Assembly: GCA_945860205.1 (NCBI GenBank)
Contig: CAMARK010000003.1
Coordinates: forward strand, 28,881-92,880
From: Reyranella massiliensis 521
GTDB taxonomy: Bacteria > Pseudomonadota > Alphaproteobacteria > Reyranellales > Reyranellaceae
Reading direction: 5' to 3'
Length of the DNA stretch: 64,000 bases
The notes under the pieces were generated by a model that had not been told where the DNA came from, ran no database searches, and saw only the letters and a program-made list of their open reading frames with translations. Shown here one piece after another: positions 28,657 to 37,953 of this stretch (position 1 is the stretch's first letter; the number at the start of each line of letters is the position of its first letter). The position numbers were made by a program, and so were the translations under genes.

Positions 28657-29669
28657 CATTGCCGCGCATAAAAGTTCTCGCCCTGGGCGGCACCATCGCC
28701 ACGCGCCCCGATGCCTCGGGTGCCATGCAGATGGGGCTAGGCGCCGACGATCTCGTGGCCGCGGTTCCCGCATTGGCAACGCTGGCTGCGATCGATGCCG
28801 AGACCGTGTCGAGGGTCGGCAGCCATTCGCTGGGCTTCGACCAGATCCATGCGCTGGCGGCCAGGATCGCCGCGCTCGATGTCGATGGCGTGATCGTGAC
28901 GCAAGGCACCGACACGCTCGAGGAAACTTCGTTCCTGCTCGACCTGCTGCTGGATCGCGACATCCCGGTGATCGTGACAGCGGCGATGCGCAACCCGGCG
29001 CTCACCTCGCCCGACGGGCCGGGCAATCTTCTCGCCGCCGTGCGCGTGGCCTGCGATCCGTGGGTGCGGGCGCACGCCCGGGCGCTGGGCGTGATGGCGG
29101 TGATGCTGGACGAGGTCTATGCCGCGTCCGATGTGCTGAAAATTCACCCGACGCGGCTCAACGCCTTTGCGTCGCCACAGACCGGCCCGCTCGCCACCCT
29201 CGTCGAGGACCGCGTGGTGCCCCTGTCTCTGCCGGTGCGCGAAGCGATTGTCGGCGCGCGCAAGCGGCTGGGCACGATCGGGGGCAAAGCTGCGCCGGTG
29301 GCCCTGCTGTGGATTGCGCTTGACGAGCCCGGCCATCTGGTCGAGGCGCTGATGATGGCCGAAGATCATCTCGGCTATTGCGGCGTGGTGCTGGGTGGAC
29401 TGGGCGGCGGCCATGTGCCGGAACGTGCGGCCGATCTTATCATGCGCCTTGCCGGTATCCTGCCGACCGTGATGTCGCCACGCGCCGGTGGCGGGCCCAT
29501 GCTGCGGCAGACCTATGGTGGTCCCAGTTCCGAGATTGCGCTGCGCAAGGCGGGCCTGATCTGGGGTGGCCGGTTGCATCCCCTGAAGGCGCGTGTGCTG
29601 CTGGAGACCTGTCTCCGGGCCGGGCTCGGCCGCGACATCATTGCCGAGGTGTTCGACGCCTTCGGCTAG
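28653..29669 (+). CDS. Asparaginase family protein
   Basis: MTLPRIKVLALGGTIATRPDASG...DGVIVTQGTDTLEETSFLLDLLLDRDIPVIVTAAMRNP; both asparaginase signatures. Confidence 0.93.
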   Translation: MTLPRIKVLALGGTIATRPDASGAMQMGLGADDLVAAVPALATLAAIDAETVSRVGSHSLGFDQIHALAARIAALDVDGVIVTQGTDTLEETSFLLDLLLDRDIPVIVTAAMRNPALTSPDGPGNLLAAVRVACDPWVRAHARALGVMAVMLDEVYAASDVLKIHPTRLNAFASPQTGPLATLVEDRVVPLSLPVREAIVGARKRLGTIGGKAAPVALLWIALDEPGHLVEALMMAEDHLGYCGVVLGGLGGGHVPERAADLIMRLAGILPTVMSPRAGGGPMLRQTYGGPSSEIALRKAGLIWGGRLHPLKARVLLETCLRAGLGRDIIAEVFDAFG

Positions 29670-29699
29670 GAGTAGAATGCCCGGCGCGAGGTGATCGTC

Positions 29700-31118
29700 A
29701 TGTTCGAATCCTTCGACGCCATCCTGCTGGCCCGGGCGCAATTTGCCTTCACGGTCTCGTTCCATTTCATTTTCCCGTCCTTCTCCATCGGCCTCGCCAG
29801 CTATCTCGCCGTGCTCGAGGGGCTGTGGCTGTGGACGGGGCGGCAGATCTATCTCGACCTGTTCAAGTACTGGCTGAAAATCTTTGCGCTCGCCTTCGGC
29901 ATGGGCGTGGTCTCGGGCATCGTCATGGCCTACCAGTTCGGCACCAACTGGGCGGCCTTCTCCGACAAAGCGGGTCCCGTCATCGGGCCGCTGATGGCCT
30001 ACGAGGTGCTGACCGCCTTCTTCCTCGAGGCGGGCTTCCTGGGCGTCATGCTGTTCGGCATGAACCGCGTCGGCCGCACGCTGCACTTCGTCGCCACTCT
30101 GGCGGTCGCGATCGGGACCTTCATCTCGGCCTTCTGGATCCTGTCGGCCAATAGCTGGATGCACACGCCGGCAGGCTTCGCCATGAATGCCGCGGGCCAG
30201 TTCGTGCCCGTCGACTGGCTGGCGGTGATCTTCAATCCGTCCTTTCCCTACCGGCTGGTCCACACCGTGTTCGGCGCCTATCTCACCACCGCGCTGGTGG
30301 TGGGTGCGGTCGGCGCCTGGCACTTGTTGCGGGAGCGCACCAACGACGGCGCGCGCGTCATGTTCTCCATGGCCATGGGCATGATCACGGTGGTGGCGCC
30401 CCTGCAGATTTTCGCCGGCGACCAGCACGGGCTGAACACGCTCGAGCACCAGCCGGTCAAGGTCATGGCCATGGAAGGCCACTTCCAGAGCTACCCCGAC
30501 GGTGCGCCGCTGATCCTGTTCGGCTGGCCCGACAGGGCCCAGGCCAAGACGCTCTATGCGGTCGAGATTCCCAAGGCCTCGTCGCTGATCCTGAAGCACT
30601 CCTGGGACGCGCCACTCAAGGGGCTCGACTCGGTCGATCGCAAGGAATGGCCGCCGGTGGCCATCGTCTTCTGGGCCTTCCGCATCATGGTCGGCATGGG
30701 GATGCTGATGCTGGCGCTGGCGGCGCTGAGCCTGCTCGCGCGCGTCAGGCACCGGCTCTACGACTGGCCGCTGCTGCATCGCTTCGCCCTCGTCATGGGG
30801 CCGGCCGGCTTCGTGGCGGTGATCGCCGGCTGGGTGACGACCGAGGTCGGCCGCCAGCCCTACACGGTGCATGGCCTGCTGCGCACCGCCGACTCGGCCT
30901 CGAGGCTCGACGCGCCCGCGGTCGCGGCGTCGCTGCTGGCCTTCATCGTCGTCTACTTCATCGTGTTCGGCGCCGGGGTCTTCTACATCCTGAAGCTGAT
31001 GAGCCATCCGCCGCACCGTGGCGAGCAGGGCCCGAACCGCGGCGAGCCGGTACGTGCAGCGGGCATCACCCCGTCGCCCGCGGTGGCGGAAAAGATCGCG
31101 ACGGGCGGGGAGGCCTGA
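29700..31118 (+). CDS. cioA: Cytochrome bd-type ubiquinol oxidase subunit I (CioA-like)
   Basis: MFESFDAILLARAQFAFTVSFHFIFPSFSIGLASYLAVLEGLWLWTG...; bd oxidase subunit I with a seemingly short Q-loop, DUF2474 ORF downstream. Confidence 0.93.
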   Translation: MFESFDAILLARAQFAFTVSFHFIFPSFSIGLASYLAVLEGLWLWTGRQIYLDLFKYWLKIFALAFGMGVVSGIVMAYQFGTNWAAFSDKAGPVIGPLMAYEVLTAFFLEAGFLGVMLFGMNRVGRTLHFVATLAVAIGTFISAFWILSANSWMHTPAGFAMNAAGQFVPVDWLAVIFNPSFPYRLVHTVFGAYLTTALVVGAVGAWHLLRERTNDGARVMFSMAMGMITVVAPLQIFAGDQHGLNTLEHQPVKVMAMEGHFQSYPDGAPLILFGWPDRAQAKTLYAVEIPKASSLILKHSWDAPLKGLDSVDRKEWPPVAIVFWAFRIMVGMGMLMLALAALSLLARVRHRLYDWPLLHRFALVMGPAGFVAVIAGWVTTEVGRQPYTVHGLLRTADSASRLDAPAVAASLLAFIVVYFIVFGAGVFYILKLMSHPPHRGEQGPNRGEPVRAAGITPSPAVAEKIATGGEA

Positions 31119-31120
31119 TC

Positions 31121-32128
31121 ATGCCGTTCACCCTCGATCTGCCGGTTTTCTTCGCCTTCATCATTGCCTTTGCGATCTATGCCTACGTCGTGATGGATGG
31201 CTTCGATCTCGGCATCGGCATCCTGTTCCCGATGATCCCCGCCGGCCGCGAGCGCGACAGCGCCATGAACTCCATCGCGCCGGTGTGGGACGGCAACGAG
31301 ACCTGGCTGGTGCTGGGTGGCGGCGGCCTGCTGGCGGCCTTTCCGCTGGCCTACGGCGTGATCTTCTCGGCGCTCTACGCGCCGATCATCGCCATGCTGC
31401 TGGCTCTGGTGTTCCGCGGCGTCGCCTTCGAGTTCCGCTGGCGCGATCCGGCGCACCGCGCCTACTGGGATGTCGCCTTCAATCTCGGCTCGGTGGTCGC
31501 CACGCTGGCGCAGGGCATCGCCCTGGGTGCCCTGTTGCAGGGGATCGCGGTCCAGGACCGCGGCTATGCCGGCGGCTGGTTCGACTGGCTGACGCCGTTC
31601 AGTCTGCTGGTCGGTGTCAGCCTGGTCTTCGGTTACGGACTACTCGGCGCCACGTGGCTGATCATGAAGAGCGAGGGCTCGTTGCAGGAACGCTGCTACC
31701 GGTTCGCCTTCGGGCTGGGCATCGCGGTAATCCTGGCCATGGCGGCGGTGAGCGCCTGGACGCCGTTCCTGCGCGACGCCTACTGGCTGCGCTGGTTCGC
31801 CTGGCCGCAGGTCCTGTTCACCGCCCAGGTGCCGCTGCTGGTCGTCATCGCCTCGGCCACCTTCTTCGTGAGCCTGCAGCGCCAGCATCACTACACGCCG
31901 TTCCTGATGACCCTGGCCCTGTTTACCCTGGGCCTCGCCGGCCTCGGCATCAGCCTCTATCCCTACGTCGTGCCGCCGGTCATCTCGATCTGGGATGCCG
32001 CCGCGCCGCATGTCAGCCTGATGTTCATGCTGCCGGGCGTGCTGGTGATGGTGCCGATCATCCTGGCCTATACCGCCTATTCGTACTGGGTGTTTCGCGG
32101 CAAGACCGGCCATGAAGGCTATCACTGA
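31121..32128 (+). CDS. cioB: Cytochrome bd-type oxidase subunit II (CydB/CioB)
   Basis: MPFTLDLPVFFAFIIAFAIYAYVVMDGFDLGIGILFPMIPAGRERDSAMNSIAPVWDGNETWLVLGGGGLLAAFPLAYG. Confidence 0.95.
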   Translation: MPFTLDLPVFFAFIIAFAIYAYVVMDGFDLGIGILFPMIPAGRERDSAMNSIAPVWDGNETWLVLGGGGLLAAFPLAYGVIFSALYAPIIAMLLALVFRGVAFEFRWRDPAHRAYWDVAFNLGSVVATLAQGIALGALLQGIAVQDRGYAGGWFDWLTPFSLLVGVSLVFGYGLLGATWLIMKSEGSLQERCYRFAFGLGIAVILAMAAVSAWTPFLRDAYWLRWFAWPQVLFTAQVPLLVVIASATFFVSLQRQHHYTPFLMTLALFTLGLAGLGISLYPYVVPPVISIWDAAAPHVSLMFMLPGVLVMVPIILAYTAYSYWVFRGKTGHEGYH

Positions 32129-32246
32129 GGTGACTCCCTCAAAGTCTACGAGGACCCGCCAGCTCTTGTGGTTCGTGGGCCTGTGGGCGGCCGGAGTCGG
32201 GGTGACCGCCCTGGTGAGCTACGGCATCCGGTTCTGGCTGAGATAA
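32112..32246 (+). CDS. DUF2474-like single-span membrane micro-protein (CydX-like position)
   Basis: 44 aa MKAITEVTPSKSTRTRQLLWFVGLWAAGVGVTALVSYGIRFWLR, overlaps the CioB 3' end by 17 nt; below the track size cutoff. Confidence 0.82.
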   Translation: MKAITEVTPSKSTRTRQLLWFVGLWAAGVGVTALVSYGIRFWLR

Positions 32247-32250
32247 GGCC

Positions 32251-32604
32251 TCAGGCCATGCGCCGCGTCGGCCGGCAGTTGAAGGCCAGCGGTCGGGCAT
32301 TGCCGCCGTTTTCGCGCAAGGTGGCGAGATCGTCGCGGCCGGCCCATTCGTTGGTCGTGTCGACGTAGCGGAATCCCTGGTCGGTCGGCTGGTATTCGAG
32401 ACGCCAGGTCCTGCCGTCGAGCGTCACCGAGGCGCGATTCTTGGCATAGACCACCGACACTTCCTTGCGGCCGTCGCAGAGGTAGGCGATGGCCTGTGGC
32501 GTCGGATCGTCGGCTGCGGGCCGCGGAATCAGGTTCGTCTGAGGTTGCTGCTCGGCGGTGCAAGCGCTCAGCAGGACAATTGCGACAATCGACAGGCGCT
32601 TCAT
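32251..32604 (-). CDS. Putative lipoprotein with MliC-like domain
   Basis: MKRLSIVAIVLLSACTAEQQPQ... lipobox; AYLCDGRKEVSVVYAKNRASVTLDGRTWRLEYQPTDQGFRYVDTTNEW resembles MliC. Confidence 0.65.
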   Translation of the reverse strand: MKRLSIVAIVLLSACTAEQQPQTNLIPRPAADDPTPQAIAYLCDGRKEVSVVYAKNRASVTLDGRTWRLEYQPTDQGFRYVDTTNEWAGRDDLATLRENGGNARPLAFNCRPTRRMA

Positions 32605-32657
32605 CCTGCGCTTTCCTCCCAGGACCGGTACCTTAAGGAATTCAGGGGAACGTGCAA

Positions 32658-33452
32658 ATGCCACTCTTCAAGCTGCGCGATGGCGCCGAGCTCCACTATG
32701 AGAAGAACGGAAGTGGACCGCCGCTGTTTCTTGTGGCGGGCCTGGGCGGCGACGGCCGGTTCTGGGGCACCAACGTCGACGAACTCGCCCGGCAATTCAC
32801 GGTGGTCGTGCACGATCATCGCGGCACCGCGCGCAGCACGCTGTCCCGGCTCACCTACAGCGTCGAGCAGATGGCCGACGATGCGCTGCAGCTCATCGAG
32901 GGGCTGGGCTTCGACCGCGTCCATTGGTGCGGCCACTCGACCGGCGGCGCCATGGGCCAGGTGCTGGCGATCGACCATCCCGGCCGTATCGACCGGCTGG
33001 TCCTGAGCTCGACCTGGGCCAAGACGGATGCCTTCTTTCGCCGCCTGTTCGAGGTCCGCTCCCTGATGTTGCGCGAGCTGGGCCCCGAGGCCTACCTCAA
33101 ATCGAGCGCGCTGGCGCTCAACATGCCGTCCTGGGTGCGCGACCACGATGCCGACCTCGTGGCCGCCGAGGCCAAGGCCCGCGAGACCATCCCGATCCCC
33201 GAGATCGTGCTGTCGCGCATCGCCGCCATCGTCGCCCACGACCGGCGCGAGCAATTACAGAAGGTGCGGGCGCCGACGCTGGCGATCTGCGCCCGCGACG
33301 ACACCGTGACGCCGCTCTATTTCACCGAAGAACTCGTCCGGCTGATCCCGGGCGCGCGGGCCTATGTGCTGGCCGACGGCGGCCACGCATATCCGAACGT
33401 GCACGGCGCGGAATTTCGGCGTGTAATGACGTCCTTCCTGTTGGAGTCCTGA
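32658..33452 (+). CDS. Alpha/beta hydrolase
   Basis: MPLFKLRDGAELHYEKNGSGPPLFLVAGLGGDGRFW...WCGHSTGGAMGQVLA; GHSTGG nucleophile elbow. Confidence 0.92.
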   Translation: MPLFKLRDGAELHYEKNGSGPPLFLVAGLGGDGRFWGTNVDELARQFTVVVHDHRGTARSTLSRLTYSVEQMADDALQLIEGLGFDRVHWCGHSTGGAMGQVLAIDHPGRIDRLVLSSTWAKTDAFFRRLFEVRSLMLRELGPEAYLKSSALALNMPSWVRDHDADLVAAEAKARETIPIPEIVLSRIAAIVAHDRREQLQKVRAPTLAICARDDTVTPLYFTEELVRLIPGARAYVLADGGHAYPNVHGAEFRRVMTSFLLES

Positions 33453-34633
33453 TGCCCATGAATATCGAACCCCAGATCACCGCCTTCGGTGCCGAACTCA
33501 AGGCCATCCGCCGCGACATCCACGCCCATCCCGAGCTTGGCTTCGAGGAGGAGCGGACCAGCGCGATCGTGGCGCAGAAGCTGAAGGAGTGGGGCCTCGA
33601 GGTCACGACCGGCATCGGCAAGACCGGCGTCGTCGGCACCATCCGCGTCGGCAACAATCCGCGCGCCATCGGGCTCCGCGCCGACATGGACGCGCTGCCG
33701 ATGGACGAACTCAACACCTTCGATCATCGCAGCACGCACAAGGGCCGCATGCATGCCTGCGGCCACGACGGCCACACCACCATGCTGCTGGGTGCCGCGA
33801 AGTATCTCTCGGCGACGCGCAACTTCGACGGCACCGTCCATCTCATCTTCCAGCCAGCCGAGGAAGGCCGCGGCGGCGCCGAGGCCATGGTCAAGGACGG
33901 GCTGTTCGAGAAGTTCCCCTGCGAGCAGATCTTCGGCATGCACAACAGGCCCAAGCTCGACGTCGGCAAGTTCGCCATCCGGTCCGGCCCGCAGATGGCG
34001 GGCGGCGGCCTGTTCGACATCCACATCACCGGCAAGGGCACGCACGGCGCGCGGCCGGAAGCCGGCATCGACCCGGTGATCATCGCGACGCAGATCATCT
34101 CGGCGTTGCAGACCGTGGTGTCGCGCAACGTGGCGCCGCTCGATTCGGCGGTGATCTCGGTGACGCAGATGCATGCCGGCGACGCCTACAACGTCGTGCC
34201 GCAGGAGGCCGTCCTGCGCGGCACCATCCGCACCTTCCGCAAGGAGACCATGGCGCTGGTGAAGGAGCGCATCGAGACGATCTCGGCCGGCATCGCCCAG
34301 ACCTTGGGCGGCAGCGCCAAGGCCGACATTCGCGTGGTCTTCCCGCCACTCGTGAACGACAAGGACGCCGTGAAGTTCATCGCCGACGTGGCCGCCAAGA
34401 TCGTCGGCGAGGAGAACATGAACCGCGACGGCATGTTCTCGATGGCATCGGAGGACTTTTCCTACATGCTGGAGAAGGTGCCCGGCGCCTTCATCAACAT
34501 CGGCAACGGCAGCGGCGAGGGCGGCTGCGAAGTGCACAATCCCAGCTACGACTTCAACGACGATATCCTGACGCTTGGCGCCACGCTGTGGTCGAGGGTC
34601 GTCGAGACCAAGCTTGCCAAGGATGCGCGATAA
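33452..34633 (+). CDS. M20 family amidohydrolase (hippurate hydrolase-like)
   Basis: MPMNIEPQITAFGAELKAIRRDIHAHPELGFEEERTSAIVAQKLKEWG...ACGHDGHTTMLLGAAKYL. Confidence 0.93.
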   Translation: MPMNIEPQITAFGAELKAIRRDIHAHPELGFEEERTSAIVAQKLKEWGLEVTTGIGKTGVVGTIRVGNNPRAIGLRADMDALPMDELNTFDHRSTHKGRMHACGHDGHTTMLLGAAKYLSATRNFDGTVHLIFQPAEEGRGGAEAMVKDGLFEKFPCEQIFGMHNRPKLDVGKFAIRSGPQMAGGGLFDIHITGKGTHGARPEAGIDPVIIATQIISALQTVVSRNVAPLDSAVISVTQMHAGDAYNVVPQEAVLRGTIRTFRKETMALVKERIETISAGIAQTLGGSAKADIRVVFPPLVNDKDAVKFIADVAAKIVGEENMNRDGMFSMASEDFSYMLEKVPGAFINIGNGSGEGGCEVHNPSYDFNDDILTLGATLWSRVVETKLAKDAR

Positions 34634-34643
34634 TGGAGGCACC

Positions 34644-35168
34644 GTGACGACGAACGATACCAGACACTGGCTGCTCAGGGACCTGCCTTACGCAGCGATG
34701 CTGGCGCTTGCCGTCGGCGGTCTCGTGCTCACCAGCTTTCGTGGCCCGACGACCTATTACTATTGGATGGCGCTGGCGCCGATCTACGGATTGATCTGCG
34801 TGGTCTCCGGATGGCGGCATCTCGACACGGGCGCCGGCCACATGCAGCTGGCCGCGACGCAGGCGCTGCATTGGGCGGCTTTCGTTGCCGCCATGTGGCT
34901 GATGTTCCTTCCGGAGGTGCGCGGCATCGTCAACGACAACGCCACCAGTCTCACATTGCTGATCCTGCTGGCGCTGGGCACTTTCGTTGCCGGTGTGCAC
35001 GCGCGGGTGTGGCGCATCTGCGCGGTGGGAGTGTTTCTCGCGGCCTCGGTACCGGCGGTGGCGTGGGTCCAGGAATCCGCCATGCTGCTGTTGATCGGTG
35101 CGCTGCTGCTGATCGCGGTTGGTGTCGTCTTCTGGTTGATGTGGCGCCGCGAGAGCAGGCGGCTGTGA
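34644..35168 (+). CDS. Multi-pass membrane protein of unknown function
   Basis: GTG start at 34644: VTTNDTRHWLLRDLPYAAMLALAVGGLVLTSF...; several hydrophobic spans. Confidence 0.75.
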   Translation: MTTNDTRHWLLRDLPYAAMLALAVGGLVLTSFRGPTTYYYWMALAPIYGLICVVSGWRHLDTGAGHMQLAATQALHWAAFVAAMWLMFLPEVRGIVNDNATSLTLLILLALGTFVAGVHARVWRICAVGVFLAASVPAVAWVQESAMLLLIGALLLIAVGVVFWLMWRRESRRL

Positions 35169-35764
35169 GCGGGAAGGTCGTTCTCTGGAGCGACTACGTC
35201 AGTCCCTACGCCTTCGTCGCCAAGGCATGGGCGTATGAGCTCGAGGCCGTCTACGATCTCGCTCTGGAGTGGCGGCCCTACACGCTCGACATCGCCTCGT
35301 TCCAGGGATCGGTGGCCGAACGCGATGCCCACCACTGGCGGCGCGTGCGCTACGCCTACATGGACGCCAGGCGCTGGGCCAACAAGCAGGGCCTGACGTT
35401 GATGGGCCCGAAGAAGATCTTTTATGCCCGGCCAGTCAATGCCGGCATGCTCTACGCCCAGAAGCACGGCGTTTTCCGCCGCTACAATGATCGTGCGTTC
35501 GACCTCTTCTGGCGGCGCGAACTCGATCCCGAAAGTCCCGAGGCGGTGGCCGGGCTGCTCGTCGATGCCGGTGCGCCTCCGGGCTTCGAGGATTATCTCG
35601 CAGCTGATGGGGGCGCTGAACACGACCGCCTGCGTCTCGAGGCCGAGACGTCGGGCGTGTTCGGTGTCCCTACTTTCGTCTTCGACGGTGAGCTGTTCTG
35701 GGGCGGCGACCGGCTCGGCCTGCTGCGCGAACGGCTCGACGAGAAAGGCGTGAAGCGGCGCTAG
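35165..35764 (+). CDS. DsbA-family / 2-hydroxychromene-2-carboxylate isomerase-like protein
   Basis: VSGKVVLWSDYVSPYAFVAKAWAYELEAVYDLALEWRPYTLDI...SGVFGVPTFVFDGELFWGGDRL; GTGA overlap. Confidence 0.85.
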   Translation: MSGKVVLWSDYVSPYAFVAKAWAYELEAVYDLALEWRPYTLDIASFQGSVAERDAHHWRRVRYAYMDARRWANKQGLTLMGPKKIFYARPVNAGMLYAQKHGVFRRYNDRAFDLFWRRELDPESPEAVAGLLVDAGAPPGFEDYLAADGGAEHDRLRLEAETSGVFGVPTFVFDGELFWGGDRLGLLRERLDEKGVKRR

Positions 35765-35773
35765 GCGACCAGC

Positions 35774-36160
35774 CTAGGCATCTGGAAGCTGGTCGATCCT
35801 GCGTTCGATGCGCTCGTGCAGCGTCTTCACTTCGCCACGCTGCTTCTTGGCGCGGTCCTTGAGCAGCCGCTTGGCGCGCCGGAAGGCGTCGTTGACGGCA
35901 AACTGCGGGCTCGCGAAACGGTCGTCGGCCTGCGGCGTGTGATCGATATTGATGTCGATGCCACCCGGCAGTGTCATATGGATGTTGGCGCTGAAAAGGT
36001 TGCTGGTGCGGTGATGCTTGTCGGGAATCTTGACCACGACGTGGCAGGCGGTCATGCGGCCGTAGAGCTGCTCCAGCGTGTCGACGTGCCCGGTGATCAA
36101 CTGGCTCAGCGCTTCGCTGGTATCGCCACCCTGAAAGCTGATTTTGAGGGGTGTTTCCAT
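35774..36160 (-). CDS. HPF/RaiA family ribosome-associated protein
   Basis: METPLKISFQGGDTSEALSQLITGHVDTLEQLYGRMTACHVVVKIPDKHHRTSNLFSANIHMTLPGGIDINIDHTP. Confidence 0.82.
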   Translation of the reverse strand: METPLKISFQGGDTSEALSQLITGHVDTLEQLYGRMTACHVVVKIPDKHHRTSNLFSANIHMTLPGGIDINIDHTPQADDRFASPQFAVNDAFRRAKRLLKDRAKKQRGEVKTLHERIERRIDQLPDA

Positions 36161-36228
36161 GTCGATCCTCCCTGCAATGCTTCAACGTCTCCATTGAACG
36201 TGGGACGGGCGTGGCGGGTTGCAAGCGG

Positions 36229-37191
36229 TCAGGGCGAGGCTTTTGCCGGCAGGCCGCGTGCAGCGAGATAGGCTTCGAGCACGCCGGTCCAAAGCGCCGG
36301 GGCCGAGGAAATCTGGTGCCCGTTCAGGCCGGCGGGCGGTTCGTACTCGTGGAACGCTCCGGTACCGCCCGCCTTCTGGTACGCGGCGAAGTTCGCGCGG
36401 CTGTGTGCCAGCGAATAGAACGGATCCTTGTCGCCATAGAGCCAGATCGTGGGCTGACCATAGGCGGCGCCACGATTGAACAGGTTTTGGTTGATCGCGT
36501 CGGCGTTCCTGCAGCTGCCGCCCATCCAGCCGCCGACGAAATTGATCGCCGCGCGCGGCACGCCGGGCTGACGGCCGCTCCAGGCAATCGCGAGGACGCC
36601 GCCGCGCGACTGGCCGCCGACGGCAACGCGGCTGCGGTCAACGAAGGGCTGCGCCAAGATCGCCGGCGTCACGGCATCGATGTCGCGCAGCGCGCGGTCG
36701 GCGCCGGGAATCGAAAGCGTCGGCTCGCAACTGTATCCCTGCGCCCGGTCGGGCGAGAAGCCTTCGTCGTAGCGCCCCTCCGAGCCGCCGCGGCCGCGCC
36801 GTGCGGGCAGCACCACGGCCCAGCCGCGCGCCGTGAACCATTGGGCAAGCGTTCTTGGATCGTAGGGTCGCGCGAAGATCGAGGGATCGTTGCCGCGCCC
36901 GGTCGAGCCGTGATGGAAGATCAGCGTCGGGAAGGGGCCGGGTCCGGCCGGCTTGTAGGTGATGGTGGCGAGTTTCACCGGCTCGCCGTCGATCGTGACC
37001 GGCACCATCGCCCGATCCTGTGCCCAGCCCGGCAGGGCCGCGATCAGGCCGACAGCAACGAAGAAGGAACCTAGTCGCCCGCCGCGACGGCGGTTGCTGG
37101 GGCGGATTCTGTCGGCCGGGCAACGCGGTGCGTCACCATGCGATGATGCAGCGTGCGGACCGTGTCGCTTCCCCGGGTCAGGCAGAGCCAT
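36229..37191 (-). CDS. Dienelactone hydrolase-like alpha/beta hydrolase, exported
   Basis: ...SFFVAVGLIAALPGWAQDRAMVPVTIDGEPVKLATITYKPAGPGPFPTLIFHHGSTGRG...GGQSRGG. Start uncertain: first in-frame ATG at 37191 overlaps the upstream gene. Confidence 0.75.
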   Translation of the reverse strand: MALPDPGKRHGPHAASSHGDAPRCPADRIRPSNRRRGGRLGSFFVAVGLIAALPGWAQDRAMVPVTIDGEPVKLATITYKPAGPGPFPTLIFHHGSTGRGNDPSIFARPYDPRTLAQWFTARGWAVVLPARRGRGGSEGRYDEGFSPDRAQGYSCEPTLSIPGADRALRDIDAVTPAILAQPFVDRSRVAVGGQSRGGVLAIAWSGRQPGVPRAAINFVGGWMGGSCRNADAINQNLFNRGAAYGQPTIWLYGDKDPFYSLAHSRANFAAYQKAGGTGAFHEYEPPAGLNGHQISSAPALWTGVLEAYLAARGLPAKASP

Positions 37192-37322
37192 GGGAAGAAA
37201 CCATGCACGAAGCAGGCGAGGCTGCCCAGCAGCATGCGGCCGCCGAAGCCGAAGGCCACGCCCATATGCTGAAAGTAGGTTTCGTCGACCTTGGCGGGAT
37301 GATCGGTGAAGCGGCGGAACAT
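37071..37322 (-). CDS. DUF6356-like family protein
   Basis: MFRRFTDHPAKVDETYFQHMGVAFGFGGRMLLGSLACFVHGFFPWLCLTRGSDTVRTLHHRMVTHR. Confidence 0.78.
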   Translation of the reverse strand: MFRRFTDHPAKVDETYFQHMGVAFGFGGRMLLGSLACFVHGFFPWLCLTRGSDTVRTLHHRMVTHRVARPTESAPATAVAAGD

Positions 37323-37412
37323 CGGGTGATTCTACCGGCTCTGCCGGGAAACGGCTTGCTACCTTTGCGTCCTCTGCCGCAAACTTGAGAAACTCATTCC
37401 AAGGAAGTGCCA

Positions 37413-37892
37413 ATGGCCGCGAAAATGTCGCTCGATTCCTTCGACAAGAAGATACTGGATTGCCTGCAGGACAATTCGGACATGGTCCTGGCCGAGATCG
37501 CCCGCCGCGTCGGCCTGTCGACCACGCCGTGCTGGCGGCGCATCAACCGGCTGCAGGAGGAGGGAATCATCCGCGCCCGGGTGGCGCTGCTCAACCGCAA
37601 GGCGGTGAACGCCGGGGTGACGGTGTTCGTGGCGGTGCGCACCGCCCAGCACACTGCTCCATGGCTCGCCCGCTTCGCCAAGGCGGTGGCGTCGTTTCCC
37701 GAGGTCATCGACTGTTACCGCATGAGCGGCGAGATTGATTACCTGATCCGCCTCGCACTGCCCGACATCGAGGCCTACGACGCTTTTTACAAAAGTCTGA
37801 TCGCCAAGGTCGAACTCAGCGACGTCACCTCCATGTTCGCCATGGAGGAGATTAAGTCCACCACGCGGCTCCCGCTTTCCTACCTCCCCTAG
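37413..37892 (+). CDS. Lrp/AsnC family transcriptional regulator
   Basis: MAAKMSLDSFDKKILDCLQDNSDMVLAEIARRVGLSTTPCWRRINRLQEEGIIRARVALLN. Confidence 0.94.
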   Translation: MAAKMSLDSFDKKILDCLQDNSDMVLAEIARRVGLSTTPCWRRINRLQEEGIIRARVALLNRKAVNAGVTVFVAVRTAQHTAPWLARFAKAVASFPEVIDCYRMSGEIDYLIRLALPDIEAYDAFYKSLIAKVELSDVTSMFAMEEIKSTTRLPLSYLP

Positions 37893-37953
37893 CTTCAGGC
37901 CGACCCGGGCTCTAGGATCGCCCCAGTTCGACTTAGGAAGAGCAGGGGAAACG

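Noticed and set aside
28737-31016. 759-aa minus-strand ORF
   Set aside because: Antisense shadow of the asparaginase and cioA genes, low-complexity H/R/D/Q composition.
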